From contig DATBYF010000102.1 in the NCBI GenBank assembly GCA_036513895.1, forward strand, positions 1-21,857: DNA of 21,857 nucleotides, given 5' to 3'. Position numbers and translations under genes: made by a program. This stretch comes from Palsa-147 sp036513895 (GTDB taxonomy: Bacteria; Acidobacteriota; Terriglobia; Acidiferrales; UBA7541). Under the pieces are notes generated by a model. It was not told the origin of the DNA, searched no databases, and saw only the letters and a program-made list of their open reading frames with translations. The stretch's first letter is position 1; each line of letters opens with the position of its first letter. Shown piece after piece: positions 9,101 to 16,641 of the stretch.

Positions 9101-9229
9101 GCGCGAAAGCTGCAGCGGCGTGTCCTTCATTGACCGCGCGAGAATTCCAGCAACCGACGCCGCGAAGAGCGTCCCGACCACAATGAATCTTGCGACGCCG
9201 CCGTACGCGCGCGTATGCACCATCATCAT
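6146..9229 (-). CDS. Exported SBBP-repeat protein with choice-of-anchor-D-like and Ig-like C-terminal region
   Basis: The product has 1027 residues. Residues 12-32 form a hydrophobic export segment. The region around 68-270 begins LGFEANLGQTDPQVKF and resembles the N-terminal domain common before SBBP repeats (DUF7948-like). Seven beta-propeller repeats follow, with YSTFLGG or YSTYLGG at Y275, 340, 410, 478, 545, 616 and 686, each with a VTG...ADFP core and a spacing of 65-71 residues. Residues 752-860 resemble a choice-of-anchor-D/ASPM-SPD-2-Hydin domain. After that comes an Ig-like domain interrupted by two hydrophobic segments (about 953-968 and 977-990), with LIAGC at 987-991. ATG ATG ATG occurs at 9229-9221, with GGGGAGA (9238-9244) well spaced for the first. 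It is probably a surface or periplasmic structural or adhesion protein; the role is unknown. It follows mlaD by 143 bp and may be transcribed separately. Confidence 0.88.
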   Translation of the reverse strand: MMMVHTRAYGGVARFIVVGTLFAASVAGILARSMKDTPLQLSRNVLARPAGAACVQPRTSAATFAKMYGELPLGFEANLGQTDPQVKFISRGADSTLFLTPTDAVLTLRANQITQRALRMSLEDANTSAEVRGLEPLPGKSNYFIGNDPRNWHTNVPAYSKVNYHGIYPGVDVVYYGSHRSLEYDFVVASGADAGRIRLKIAGADRVSISPNGDLVMKTAGREVQLKRPRIYQRDRDTERQVDGGYFLASADEVGLRLGSYDRNRELIIDPVLQYSTFLGGTTSDTANAIAVDSNGDAFITGRTSSADFPTTSGASQTSLRGATNAFVTELNPTGSALVYSTYLGGTNASGTNGDQGMAIAIDSQGDAYVTGSTDSANFPISNAFQSTLKNPVGDAFVTELNSTGSALLYSTYLGGSGAAGDVGSGIAVDSNNSAYVTGKTTSADFPVQNALQGTLNNATSAGFVTEFSAGGASLVYSTYLGGSGTAGESGAAIAVDSSGDAYVTGATSSADFPTTSGAYQTALKGTGFNAFFTEIKTGGVSFVYSTFLGGSTADGGLGFGIALDPSNNVYLTGLTSAPDFPITAGGAQSTLTGTGGHAFVAKISPGTSGAAGLVYSTFLGGSNNAAVADVGRGIAVDVSGDANVTGTTLSADFPVTLGALQTTLKSAGGNAFVTRLNATGTAFLYSTYLGGSNALGDAGQGIALDPNGAAYVAGRTSSSDFPTTTGVLRPNFTAASGQTNGFVAKLAANAVIGIAPSSIDFGNILLNKSGPAQLVTFTNNSSAPLTLSPAPALSGVNASEFQIASNCGTPAATITLQPGASCTVTVNFTPVSLGAASATLMFSDGDPSSPQVVPLTGNGYLDFTISATTPTALSDGNTTTFTVTVTPVDESTQTVGLSCLGAPAGVTCALAPNTVTLDGADAESSIGTITVASSIKTGAAHGSPSGKFGGEGALIVLAFMTIAGLAMTHRRSLRLSFGAAALVCLLIAGCSSGPPGTPAGAYNLQITGTATPGGQTHFVVVVLTID

Positions 9230-9311
9230 CTACGGTTTCTCCCCGACTCGTCCGGACGCACTATGCCGCCTCAAGTATTGTGCACAGATGCTTCAAATTC
9301 AAAAGACGTTT

Positions 9312-9347
9312 GCTGGCTTGCGAAAATTCTTTCACCCGCCAGCCAGC
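9312..9347 (-). terminator. Possible hairpin between mlaD and the SBBP gene
   Basis: GCTGGCT (9312-9318) pairs with AGCCAGC (9341-9347) across a 22-nt loop, 25 nt past the mlaD stop. The stem is short, the loop long and no T-tract follows, so this is weak. Confidence 0.2.
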
Positions 9348-9372
9348 TGAATCGCAGCTTTCAAAGGCCAAC

Positions 9373-10446
9373 TCAGAAAATCGAAATCTTCACGTGCAGG
9401 AACTTCTTCGGATTCTGGCGGAAGTCCGAGAGCAGTTCGCGCATGTCGCCGGTTACGCCGGTCAAATTGTCGTAGAGCTTCGGATCGGTGAAGAATTTGC
9501 CGGCCGTGCCCTGCGTGGTATTCAGTTTGGCGGTGGCGTCGCGAACATTGGCCGATGCATCGCGCAAATTCGCGAAGAGCGTATCGTCGGTGGCCAATTT
9601 GCCGAGAGTTCCCTTCCCGGCCTGGACGTTGGCGATCACAGAGTTGCCGTTATCCAGAAAATCTTTGGCGCTCTGATAGACGGCGGGGTCGTAGACAATT
9701 TTGCCGAGCGTGCCCTTTTGGTCGCGCACAGCGCCCAGAATATCCTGCGCGTGGCCCATGGTCGTGTTGACCTTGCCGTACAACTCATCCGAGGCGACGA
9801 GCTTCCCCAGCGTTCCCTGGCCCGCTTGTATGTTGGCGATCATGGCGTCCGCTCTGCCAACGGTGGAATTCACATGATTGTACAGCTCGGGATCGTTGAG
9901 TAGCTTGCCAAGGGTGCCGTGTCCTTGCTTCAGATTCACGACGATTGAGTTGATTTGATCGGTGAGCGTGCCGAGATTTTCCTCGAGCTCGACGCCGCGC
10001 TCGACAATTTGCTGCATGGCTTTCTCTTCCGAAGTTTGGACGACAGCGCCGGAGGCTAGGGGCTGCCCAGTGATTCCGCGGGTGACGTTGACATATCGAT
10101 CGCCGAGAAGTCCTTGAGTGACGAGGCTGGCGACGGAATCGGAGCGGATGCTGTCCTGATAGCGCTTCTCAATGCGCATCACCACTTCGATGTTATGGAG
10201 CGGATCGACGGGCTTGGGATTGAGGCGGATGGCTTCGACGGTGCCGATTTCGAAGCCGCTGAGGGCAACGGGCGCGCCGACTTTCAGACCCTCGACTTCC
10301 GGCAGATAGGCGGTGAGACGATATTTGGGACCGAATGTGCCGCCGCCGGTGACGTAGAAGATTGCTGCGGCCATAATGAACAGCCCGATTAGTACGAATA
10401 CTCCCACACGCAACTCGGTCCAGGTTAGTTGCTTCCGTTGCGCCAT
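9373..10446 (-). CDS. mlaD: MlaD-like MCE-domain substrate-binding protein with five 34-residue repeats
   Basis: The 357-residue protein is anchored by one N-terminal membrane helix (about residues 13-32). An MCE domain follows (about 40-125), with GLKVGAPVALSGFEIGTV and LLGDRYVNVT segments. In the Mla system the MCE ring binds phospholipids next to the inner-membrane MlaE-MlaF ABC core. The C-terminal half is unusually regular: the motif GTLGK or a variant starts at residues 177, 211, 245, 279 and 313, each time followed by a D..LY segment. The tail ends NPKKFLHVKISIF, like other long MCE proteins. E. coli MlaD has only about 183 residues, so this one probably extends further into the periplasm. 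ATG 10446 is preceded by a strong AGGAGGGA (10451-10458). It is the last gene of a mlaE-mlaF-mlaD operon, 50 nt after mlaF. Confidence 0.9.
   Translation of the reverse strand: MAQRKQLTWTELRVGVFVLIGLFIMAAAIFYVTGGGTFGPKYRLTAYLPEVEGLKVGAPVALSGFEIGTVEAIRLNPKPVDPLHNIEVVMRIEKRYQDSIRSDSVASLVTQGLLGDRYVNVTRGITGQPLASGAVVQTSEEKAMQQIVERGVELEENLGTLTDQINSIVVNLKQGHGTLGKLLNDPELYNHVNSTVGRADAMIANIQAGQGTLGKLVASDELYGKVNTTMGHAQDILGAVRDQKGTLGKIVYDPAVYQSAKDFLDNGNSVIANVQAGKGTLGKLATDDTLFANLRDASANVRDATAKLNTTQGTAGKFFTDPKLYDNLTGVTGDMRELLSDFRQNPKKFLHVKISIF
9427..9936 (-). repeat. Coding region of five 34-residue MCE C-terminal repeats
   Basis: Five in-register units of exactly 102 bp encode G-T-L/A-G-K ... D ... LY/LF segments (residues about 171-340 of MlaD). 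The units have diverged at the DNA level, so the periodicity is an ancient protein feature and not a recent tandem duplication. Confidence 0.75.
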
Positions 10447-10496
10447 CGTATCCCTCCTGAGCTACGAAGCTTGGTGCCGATTCATTCCGCTGCTGT

Positions 10497-11321
10497 TCAT
10501 TCCGCCGACGCGAGAAATTGCTTCAGGTACGCATCCTTGGATTTCAGTAAAGTGTCTGCTGCATCCTGGAAATAGATTTGGCCCTCGCGCAAGACGATCA
10601 CATTTGTCGGATGGGCAGCGCTGCTGCCGCCATTTTTCGGAAGCGCGACGACCTTATCCGATTTTGCATCGAAACGATAATTCGCCAGGCCGAATGCGTC
10701 CTGTAACCGGTGCGTAGCTACGATGGAAGTTACAGCGAGCGTGTCGCGCAGGCGCATGATGAGCGTGATGATCGTTTGCGAAGTGACGGGATCGAGGCCG
10801 GCTGTGGGCGAATCGTAGAAAACGATGGAAGGCTTATTCACCAGAGCGCGGGCAATCGAAACGCGGCGGCGCATCCCACCCGAGAGCTCATCCGGAAATT
10901 TGTCTATGGCCTGCTCCATTTCGACGAAGCGCAGCGCCTCGCGGACGCGCTGCTCGATTTCACTTTGGTCCACGTTTTCTTCGTCGAGACGAAATGCAAC
11001 GTTGTCCTCGACGCTCAGCGAATCGAAAAGCGCGCCCTCCTGAAAAACGAAGCCGAGCTGGCGCCTGAATTCGAGAAGCTGGGTTTCGGTCATGGCTTCG
11101 ATGTCCTGGCCCATCACAATGATTTTGCCGGAATCGGCGCGGATAAGGCCGGCAGCGAGCTTGAGGATGAGCGTCTTGCCGGAGCCGCTTTCACCGAGCA
11201 AAACTTTCGTTTCCCCGTCAACGAGCTCGAAGGAAATTCCGCGCAGAACTTCGCCCTCGTCGAAGCCGAGGTGGACGTCCTGGAAGATGACGAGGGGCTT
11301 AGCGGCAGTCGCATCACTCAT
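10497..11321 (-). CDS. mlaF: MlaF-like phospholipid ABC transporter ATP-binding protein
   Basis: The 274-residue cytoplasmic ATPase powers the MlaE permease. It has Walker A GESGSGKT (43-50, K49), Q-loop Q94, signature LSGGMRRR (146-153), Walker B IVFYD (166-170), D-loop AGLDP and switch H204. The residue after the Walker B Asp is Ser171 (codon TCG at 10809-10811), where most ABC ATPases have the catalytic Glu. A stretch of about 25 residues (near 215-240, Lys/Ala/Gly/Ser-rich) is inserted between the H-loop and the last strand, VIVLREGQIYF. ATG 11321 has GGAG five bases upstream. It lies 150 nt after mlaE and 50 nt before mlaD. The family call is secure. Whether the Ser permits normal ATP hydrolysis is open. 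Confidence 0.92.
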   Translation of the reverse strand: MSDATAAKPLVIFQDVHLGFDEGEVLRGISFELVDGETKVLLGESGSGKTLILKLAAGLIRADSGKIIVMGQDIEAMTETQLLEFRRQLGFVFQEGALFDSLSVEDNVAFRLDEENVDQSEIEQRVREALRFVEMEQAIDKFPDELSGGMRRRVSIARALVNKPSIVFYDSPTAGLDPVTSQTIITLIMRLRDTLAVTSIVATHRLQDAFGLANYRFDAKSDKVVALPKNGGSSAAHPTNVIVLREGQIYFQDAADTLLKSKDAYLKQFLASAE

Positions 11322-11471
11322 CCGCGCTCCGTGCGAATTGGTGCGCGAAGAGCGAGCCGCCCTTAATCGCCGCCGAAACTGAAGCGCTCATGCGCTGAAT
11401 TATAAGTCGGAACGGCGCAAAACGTGTCGAACGGAATCGAGGCGGCTGAAAATGGGGAGCGGCCATCGAGA

Positions 11472-12272
11472 TCAGAACATGTAGAGGAACAGTTTGGAGA
11501 GAAATGAGTCGGCGACGATGATGGCAACCGAGGAGACAACGACGGCCGTGGTGGTGGCGCGACCGACGCCCTGCGTGCCGCCGCGAACCGCCAGACCGAA
11601 GTAGCAGCCAACGCTTGAGATGATAAGGCCGAAGATGAGCGGCTTCGCGCCGCCTTGCATCAAGTCGCCGAATGAGAGGACGTTGATGGCGCGATGCCAG
11701 AACTCCGCGGGCGCCAGGCGAAGTTGCAATGCGGAGACGAGAAAACCGCCGATGAGACCCACCAAATCCGCGACAGCAGTGAGCAGCGGCAGCATGAGAA
11801 TCGTGGCGACGACGCGCGGCGTTACGAGTTTGCGCGATGGATCGGTGCCGAGGGCGCGCATGGCGTCCACCTGCTCGGTGACGACCATGGAGCCTAACTC
11901 CGAGGCGATTCCGGATGCGTTGCGGCCGGCGACGAGAAGGGCGGTGATTGTCGGACCGAGTTCGCGAACCAGGGCGAGCGAAACGATGTCACCTGTGAGC
12001 GCCGTTTCGCCGAAACGCTGGAATTGGGCAGCGGTTTGGAGGAGAAGAACGACACCGATGAAAAATCCTGCGGTGACTACGATCGGAAGAGAGCCGACGC
12101 CGATGGCGTCCATCTGGCTCATCGTGTCTGTCCAATACCATGGAGGAGTGAAGATATTGGCAATCGCGCGGGCGACCAGAAGCGTGTAGTCCTGGAAGGC
12201 CAGGACTTGGCGTTTGAGGGAATCCGACACAAGGCCGAAGAAGCTCTGGGTGTCGCTCGATTCAAGCGTCAT
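11472..12272 (-). CDS. mlaE: MlaE-like phospholipid ABC transporter permease
   Basis: This 266-residue inner-membrane permease is close in length to E. coli MlaE (260). An N-terminal amphipathic part (about 10-45) is followed by about five hydrophobic segments. The conserved MlaE core is present: VRELGPTITALLVAGRNAS (102-120), ELGSM (125-129) and EQVDAMRALG (133-142). It forms the membrane core of the MlaE-MlaF complex and moves phospholipids between the inner membrane and the MCE protein MlaD. It is the first gene of the operon, with a good promoter at 12302-12330. The ribosome site before ATG 12272 is weak. No mlaA, mlaB or mlaC is next to it in this window, so the periplasmic shuttle and outer-membrane partner, if present, are elsewhere, or the long MlaD substitutes. 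Confidence 0.94.
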   Translation of the reverse strand: MTLESSDTQSFFGLVSDSLKRQVLAFQDYTLLVARAIANIFTPPWYWTDTMSQMDAIGVGSLPIVVTAGFFIGVVLLLQTAAQFQRFGETALTGDIVSLALVRELGPTITALLVAGRNASGIASELGSMVVTEQVDAMRALGTDPSRKLVTPRVVATILMLPLLTAVADLVGLIGGFLVSALQLRLAPAEFWHRAINVLSFGDLMQGGAKPLIFGLIISSVGCYFGLAVRGGTQGVGRATTTAVVVSSVAIIVADSFLSKLFLYMF

Positions 12273-12301
12273 TTGTCACATGCGTGGTGCCAGTCGGAGA
12301 G

Positions 12302-12330
12302 AGCGTAGCGTTCACGGCGCGGGGCGTCAA
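12302..12330 (-). promoter_or_regulatory. Sigma70-type promoter for mlaEFD
   Basis: On the minus strand TTGACG (12325-12330) and TACGCT (12302-12307) are separated by exactly 17 nt. The predicted start is about 20-25 nt before the mlaE ATG. The -35 matches 5 of 6 and the -10 matches 3 of 6. Confidence 0.5.
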
Positions 12331-12380
12331 GGCATCTCCTCCAGAGCATGAATGCGTTGGCTTTCTCAAGGCCGCAAATC

Positions 12381-12400
12381 CTCACCTCTAAAGAGGTGAG
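12381..12400. repeat. REP-like hairpin with 2-nt loop
   Basis: CTCACCTCT (12381-12389) and AGAGGTGAG (12392-12400) form a perfect 9-bp stem around AA. It lies in the 248-bp divergent gap between mlaE and aroC. Its design (9-bp stem, 2-nt purine loop) is the same as 5935-5954 although the sequence differs. No gene is seen in this gap. Confidence 0.55.
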
Positions 12401-12455
12401 CTACATTCCCATCGAGCGAAATCGCCAGGAAGGATATTTCCACGAGGTGCGCGGC

Positions 12456-12484
12456 TTTACCGCGAGGTATGCGTCCGGTAGAAT
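12456..12484 (+). promoter_or_regulatory. Possible promoter for the aroC operon
   Basis: TTTACC (12456-12461) and TAGAAT (12479-12484) are 17 nt apart. They would start transcription about 30 nt before the aroC ATG. The -10 matches 5 of 6 and the -35 matches 4 of 6. Confidence 0.4.
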
Positions 12485-12520
12485 GCAACGTTCGCGCCGG
12501 TGCTTGGGCGCTCACACACA

Positions 12521-13693
12521 ATGTTCCGATTCTTTACGGCGGGCGAATCGCACGGCCAGGCGCTGATTGCCTGGATTTCGGGACTGCCTGCGGGCATGCC
12601 CGTGGATCTCGAATTTATTGATCGCGAGCTGCACCGGCGGCAACTCGGATTCGGGCGCGGCGGCCGGCAGCGCATCGAAAAAGATCACGCCGATATTCTG
12701 GCGGGCGTGAGGCACGGCAAAACGATTGGCGCGCCAATCGCAGTTCGCATTGAAAATCGCGACTGGCCCAATTGGGAGAAGGCGCTCCCTGTGGAAGACT
12801 CGGAAGGCGCGGACGACAGCAAGAAGGAGATGACGTCGCCGCGGCCGGGGCATGCGGATCTCGCCGGAGCGCTCAAATTCAATTTTCATGATGCGCGATA
12901 TATTTTGGAGCGGGCATCAGCGCGAGAAACGGCGGCGCGTGTGGCCGCGGGCGCGTTTGCGAAATCGCTACTGCGGGAATTCGGAATTGAGATTTTGAGT
13001 CACACGATTGCGGTGGGACGCGTTCGATCGGAGCGGGCCGCTTCCTGGCAGGATATCGAGGGCGTTTGCGCCAATCTCGAAGCGCCATTGCGATGCGTTG
13101 ACGAGGCCACGGAAACTAAAATGAGGGCCGAAGTGGATCAAGCGCTACGTGCCGGCGATTCCGTTGGCGGCGTCTTTGAAGTGGTGGCGCACGGAGTGCC
13201 GCCGGGGCTGGGCTCGCATGCGCAGTGGGATGAGAAGCTGGACGGGCGGCTGGCGCAGGCGGTGATGGCGATTCAAGCGGTCAAGGGCGTCGAGATCGGC
13301 GCGGGCGTCGCGGCGGCCGGCAGCCTCGGCTCCGAAGTGCAGGACGAAATTGCCTACGACGGCGCGCGCAAGCGATTCGAGCGGAGCGCCAATCGCGCGG
13401 GCGGGCTCGAAGGCGGTATCACGAACGGCGAAGATGTGGTGGTGCGCGGATATTTGAAGCCGATCTCGACTTTGCGGCGGCCGCTGATGAGCGCCGACCT
13501 CGTTAGCAAAGAAGCCGTGAAGGCCGCTTATGAGCGCTCAGACATTTGCGTGGTGCCAGCGGCAGGCGTCGCGGGCGAGGCGATGGTGGCCACCGTGCTT
13601 GCGGCGGCATTCCTCGAAAAGTTTGGCGGCGATTCACTTGAAGAAACGCGGCGGAATTTCGCCGGGTACCAAAAACAATTGGACGAATTCTAA
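12521..13693 (+). CDS. aroC: Chorismate synthase
   Basis: The 390-residue FMN-dependent enzyme converts 5-enolpyruvylshikimate 3-phosphate to chorismate, the last step of the shikimate pathway, in the cytoplasm. Family motifs are complete: FRFFTAGESHGQ at the N-terminus, RHGKTIGAPIAVRIENRDW, RPGHADLAGALKF, ARETAARVAAGAFAK, and GGLEGGITNGED with KPISTLRRPL towards the C-terminus. ATG 12521 is chosen because it places the conserved RFFTAGESHG a few residues in, as in the family; an in-frame GTG at 12500 would add seven unmatched residues. The ribosome site is weak. It starts a plus-strand run aroC-def-fmt-rsmB, with 38 nt to def. Nothing is missing or odd. Confidence 0.97.
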   Translation: MFRFFTAGESHGQALIAWISGLPAGMPVDLEFIDRELHRRQLGFGRGGRQRIEKDHADILAGVRHGKTIGAPIAVRIENRDWPNWEKALPVEDSEGADDSKKEMTSPRPGHADLAGALKFNFHDARYILERASARETAARVAAGAFAKSLLREFGIEILSHTIAVGRVRSERAASWQDIEGVCANLEAPLRCVDEATETKMRAEVDQALRAGDSVGGVFEVVAHGVPPGLGSHAQWDEKLDGRLAQAVMAIQAVKGVEIGAGVAAAGSLGSEVQDEIAYDGARKRFERSANRAGGLEGGITNGEDVVVRGYLKPISTLRRPLMSADLVSKEAVKAAYERSDICVVPAAGVAGEAMVATVLAAAFLEKFGGDSLEETRRNFAGYQKQLDEF

Positions 13694-13731
13694 CGGACGA
13701 AACAATTCTCGCTCAACTGGAAACTCACAAG

Positions 13732-14241
13732 ATGATTCATCCGATCGTGAAGTATGGAGACCCGGTGCTCGAAACTCCCGCCAAGCCCGTGATGGAATTC
13801 GATGACAAGCTGCAAGCGCTGGTCGCGGACATGTTCGAATCCATGTACGCGGCGAACGGGGTCGGGCTGGCGGCGCCGCAAATCGGCGTCAGCTTGCGGC
13901 TTTCGGTGATTGACGTGACGAATGGAAAGAATCCCGAGGCCAAGATCGTTTGCGCGAATCCGGTAATCATTCATGTGGAAGGCGAGCAGCGCGAGGAAGA
14001 AGGGTGCCTGTCTATGCCGGGGTTTCGCGCCTATGTGGTGCGGCCGATGTACGTCACCGTGAAAGCGCAGGATGCATCGGGCAAGGATTTCGAAATGCGC
14101 AGCGAAGGGCTTCTGGCGCGCGCGTTCTCCCATGAAATCGATCATCTTGCCGGAACACTTTTCATTCAGCACGTCAGCATGCTGAAACGCGATCTCATCA
14201 AACGCAAAATCCGAAAACTCAAGAAAGCCGGGGATTGGTAA
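13732..14241 (+). CDS. def: Peptide deformylase
   Basis: The 169-residue metalloenzyme removes the formyl group from the starting methionine of new proteins. All three family motifs are present: GVGLAAPQIG (43-52), EGCLSMPG (90-97, with metal ligand C92) and HEIDH (134-138, metal ligands H134 and H138, catalytic E135). The length is normal. The ribosome site before ATG 13732 is poor (GGAAACT). It lies 7 nt before fmt, whose product adds the formyl group that this enzyme removes. The def-fmt-rsmB order is common in bacteria. Confidence 0.97.
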   Translation: MIHPIVKYGDPVLETPAKPVMEFDDKLQALVADMFESMYAANGVGLAAPQIGVSLRLSVIDVTNGKNPEAKIVCANPVIIHVEGEQREEEGCLSMPGFRAYVVRPMYVTVKAQDASGKDFEMRSEGLLARAFSHEIDHLAGTLFIQHVSMLKRDLIKRKIRKLKKAGDW

Positions 14242-14248
14242 CGGCGCC

Positions 14249-15190
14249 GTGGCGCTCCGCATTATTTTTTGCGGCACGCCGGAATTTGCGTTGCCGGCTT
14301 TGCGCGCGCTCGCGGCCGCCGGGGATATATCTGTCGAAGCGGTAATCACCCAGCCGGATCGCCCACGCGGACGCGGCCAGGAAATGGCCACCTCGCCGGT
14401 GAAGGAATTTGCGATCGGCGCGGGCCTCCACGTGTTCCAGCCGGGAAAAATCCGATCCGTATCTGCGCGCGATTTCATTACGAATGTGGCGCCCGATGCG
14501 ATTGTCATCATCGCTTATGGCCAGATCATTCCCGGAGTGCTTCTCGATATCCCGCGCCTGGGATGGATCAACGTCCACGCGTCGTTGCTGCCTCGCTATC
14601 GCGGCGCCGCGCCGATTCAGTGGGCCATCGTTAACGGCGAGACACGAACGGGCGTGACGACGATGAGGATTGACGCCGGCCTCGACACCGGTCCGATGCT
14701 TGAGAAAGTGGAGATTGAAATCGGCCCCGACGAAACTGCACCCGAACTTTCGAAGCGTCTGGCCGAGGCAGGCGGCGAGCTGATCGTAAGTACTCTGCGG
14801 AAACTCGACCGCGGTGAGATTCAACCGCAGCCGCAGGAGGCGTCGCTCGCGTCGCACGCGCGACCGCTGAAAAAAGAAGACGGTAGCGTTGATTGGAATT
14901 TAAGCGCAAACGCTATCTATAACCGAATTCGCGGCCTCGAGCCCTGGCCCGGCGCGTACACGAAATTTCGCGGGCAAATCTGCCAACTCTGGGGCCGCCC
15001 GGCCGAGCGCGAGATAACCCAGGAGACTCCCGGAACAATCTCAGCTTCAGCAGGCGAGGTGTTCGTCGCGTGCGGCGAAGGAACTTCGCTGCGCCTCGAG
15101 GCCGTGAAACTCGAAGGCCGAAAGCGAATAGCGGCGCGCGATTTTGCAAATGGCGCCCATCTTAAGCCTGGCGAGAAATTTGGAGAGTAA
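14249..15190 (+). CDS. fmt: Methionyl-tRNA formyltransferase
   Basis: The 313-residue enzyme transfers a formyl group from 10-formyltetrahydrofolate to the initiator Met-tRNA. The N-terminal Rossmann-type catalytic domain has N108, H110 and D146 at the same numbers as in E. coli, and the SLLPRYRGAAPIQ loop (112-124). The tRNA-binding insertion region DRPRGRGQEMA lies near 37-47. A beta-barrel C-terminal domain follows from about residue 205. The start is GTG 14249, giving ALRIIFCGTPEFALP directly, only 7 nt after the def stop, so coupling is likely. No strong ribosome site is visible. The enzyme looks complete and normal. Confidence 0.97.
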   Translation: MALRIIFCGTPEFALPALRALAAAGDISVEAVITQPDRPRGRGQEMATSPVKEFAIGAGLHVFQPGKIRSVSARDFITNVAPDAIVIIAYGQIIPGVLLDIPRLGWINVHASLLPRYRGAAPIQWAIVNGETRTGVTTMRIDAGLDTGPMLEKVEIEIGPDETAPELSKRLAEAGGELIVSTLRKLDRGEIQPQPQEASLASHARPLKKEDGSVDWNLSANAIYNRIRGLEPWPGAYTKFRGQICQLWGRPAEREITQETPGTISASAGEVFVACGEGTSLRLEAVKLEGRKRIAARDFANGAHLKPGEKFGE

Positions 15191-15243
15191 GAAATCAGCC
15201 GCGGAGCAGCACACGGCATCACGAACCAAAAGAAAACCACATC

Positions 15244-16617
15244 ATGCCCGTCAGCAAAGCCCGCCAAATCGCATTCGATATTCTCTTGCGAGTGGAGTCG
15301 CAAGGCGCCTACGCGAGCGATCTGCTCCACGCCGAACTGAACGCGAAAATCAAATCTGAGGACGCGGCGCTTGCGACCGAGCTTACGATGGGCGTGCTGC
15401 GCCAGAAGCGGCTTCTGGATTTTCTGCTCGATACGTACAGCCGGAAACGAAGCGCCACGCTTGATGTCGAGGTGGCCATCGCGCTTCGACTGGGCCTCTA
15501 CCAGCTTCGCTTTCTCGATCGCATTCCCGCTCGCGCGGCCGTGAACGAATCCGTGGAACTGGTCAAAAGCGCGCGAAAACGATCAGCCACAACGCTCGTG
15601 AATGCCGTTCTACGGCGAGCGGCTGAAAATTCGCAGACTCCAGTGGCGTCGCTAATTCCCGGTGATCTACCACAGGCAGAGCACCTCGAGATTCTCTATT
15701 CCCATCCCGCGTGGCTCATCGAACGATGGCTGAAGGAGTTCGGCGAGTGGCGTGCCATCGTGCTTCTCGAAGCGAACAACCGCGCACCTGAGACCGCAGG
15801 GGCGTTTGCTTTTCCACAGGAGCGCGAGGCGGACATCAAGACACTCGAACTGGAGGGCATTCGAATCGCGCCGGGCCGCTGGCTTCGGGATGCCTTCCAC
15901 GCCGCCGGCGGAAACATTTCGAGTTCGTCAGTATTTCGCAGTGGGCACATGTCGGTGCAGGACGAGGCTTCGCAAATCGTTCCGCGATTGCTGAATGTCG
16001 ACGCGGGTGACTCGGTGCTCGACGTGTGCGCCGCTCCCGGCGGGAAAACCGTTACGCTGGCAAGAGCCGCGGGGCCGGACGCCTTGGTTGTGGCGACCGA
16101 CATTCACGAGCACCGGCTGCGAGACATGCGAGCGCAGCTCGAGCGAGTAAATTTGAAGGACGTCCGTCTCGCCGGAATTGATGCGGCGCGACCGCTTCCC
16201 TTCCGGCAAAAATTCAAGCGCATATTGGTGGACGCACCGTGCTCGGGCACCGGCACGCTCGCGCGGAATCCTGAAATCCGGTGGCGTTTGAAGCTGGATG
16301 ATTTGGCGGAATTTCACACGCGCCAGGTGGCCATGCTGGGATCAGCGCTCGCACAATTGGAAGAAGGAGGGCGGCTCGTTTACTCGACATGCTCGCTCGA
16401 ATTTGAAGAGAACGAAGCCGTAGTTGGCAAGGTGCTCGCCAAGGCTAGAGGTTACCGGCGCGTGCCCCGCGCGGAAATGGAAGCCGCGATCGCGCCGCAT
16501 CTCGCCGCGGCCGCCAATGCGGCCTCGCTTTTCGATGTTACCGGCGCCTTCCGCACATTCCCTCCCGAACAGCACACGGACGGATTTTTCGCGGTAGCCA
16601 TCGAGAAGCGCGCATGA
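15244..16617 (+). CDS. rsmB: 16S rRNA (cytosine-967-C5)-methyltransferase RsmB
   Basis: This 457-residue protein methylates C967 of 16S rRNA (E. coli numbering). Residues 1-140 are a NusB-like RNA-binding domain. Residues 235-457 are the SAM-dependent domain, with QDEAS at 239-243, SAM loop DVCAAPGGKT (260-269), DAPCSGTG (330-337, C333) and YSTCS (380-384, catalytic C383). E. coli RsmB has 429 residues. ATG 15244 lies 53 nt after fmt, with only a weak purine run upstream. It ends the aroC-def-fmt-rsmB run and converges with the next gene, 24 nt away, with no clear terminator between them. Confidence 0.95.
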   Translation: MPVSKARQIAFDILLRVESQGAYASDLLHAELNAKIKSEDAALATELTMGVLRQKRLLDFLLDTYSRKRSATLDVEVAIALRLGLYQLRFLDRIPARAAVNESVELVKSARKRSATTLVNAVLRRAAENSQTPVASLIPGDLPQAEHLEILYSHPAWLIERWLKEFGEWRAIVLLEANNRAPETAGAFAFPQEREADIKTLELEGIRIAPGRWLRDAFHAAGGNISSSSVFRSGHMSVQDEASQIVPRLLNVDAGDSVLDVCAAPGGKTVTLARAAGPDALVVATDIHEHRLRDMRAQLERVNLKDVRLAGIDAARPLPFRQKFKRILVDAPCSGTGTLARNPEIRWRLKLDDLAEFHTRQVAMLGSALAQLEEGGRLVYSTCSLEFEENEAVVGKVLAKARGYRRVPRAEMEAAIAPHLAAAANAASLFDVTGAFRTFPPEQHTDGFFAVAIEKRA

Positions 16618-16641
16618 GACAAGGCACCCTATTTGGATACA

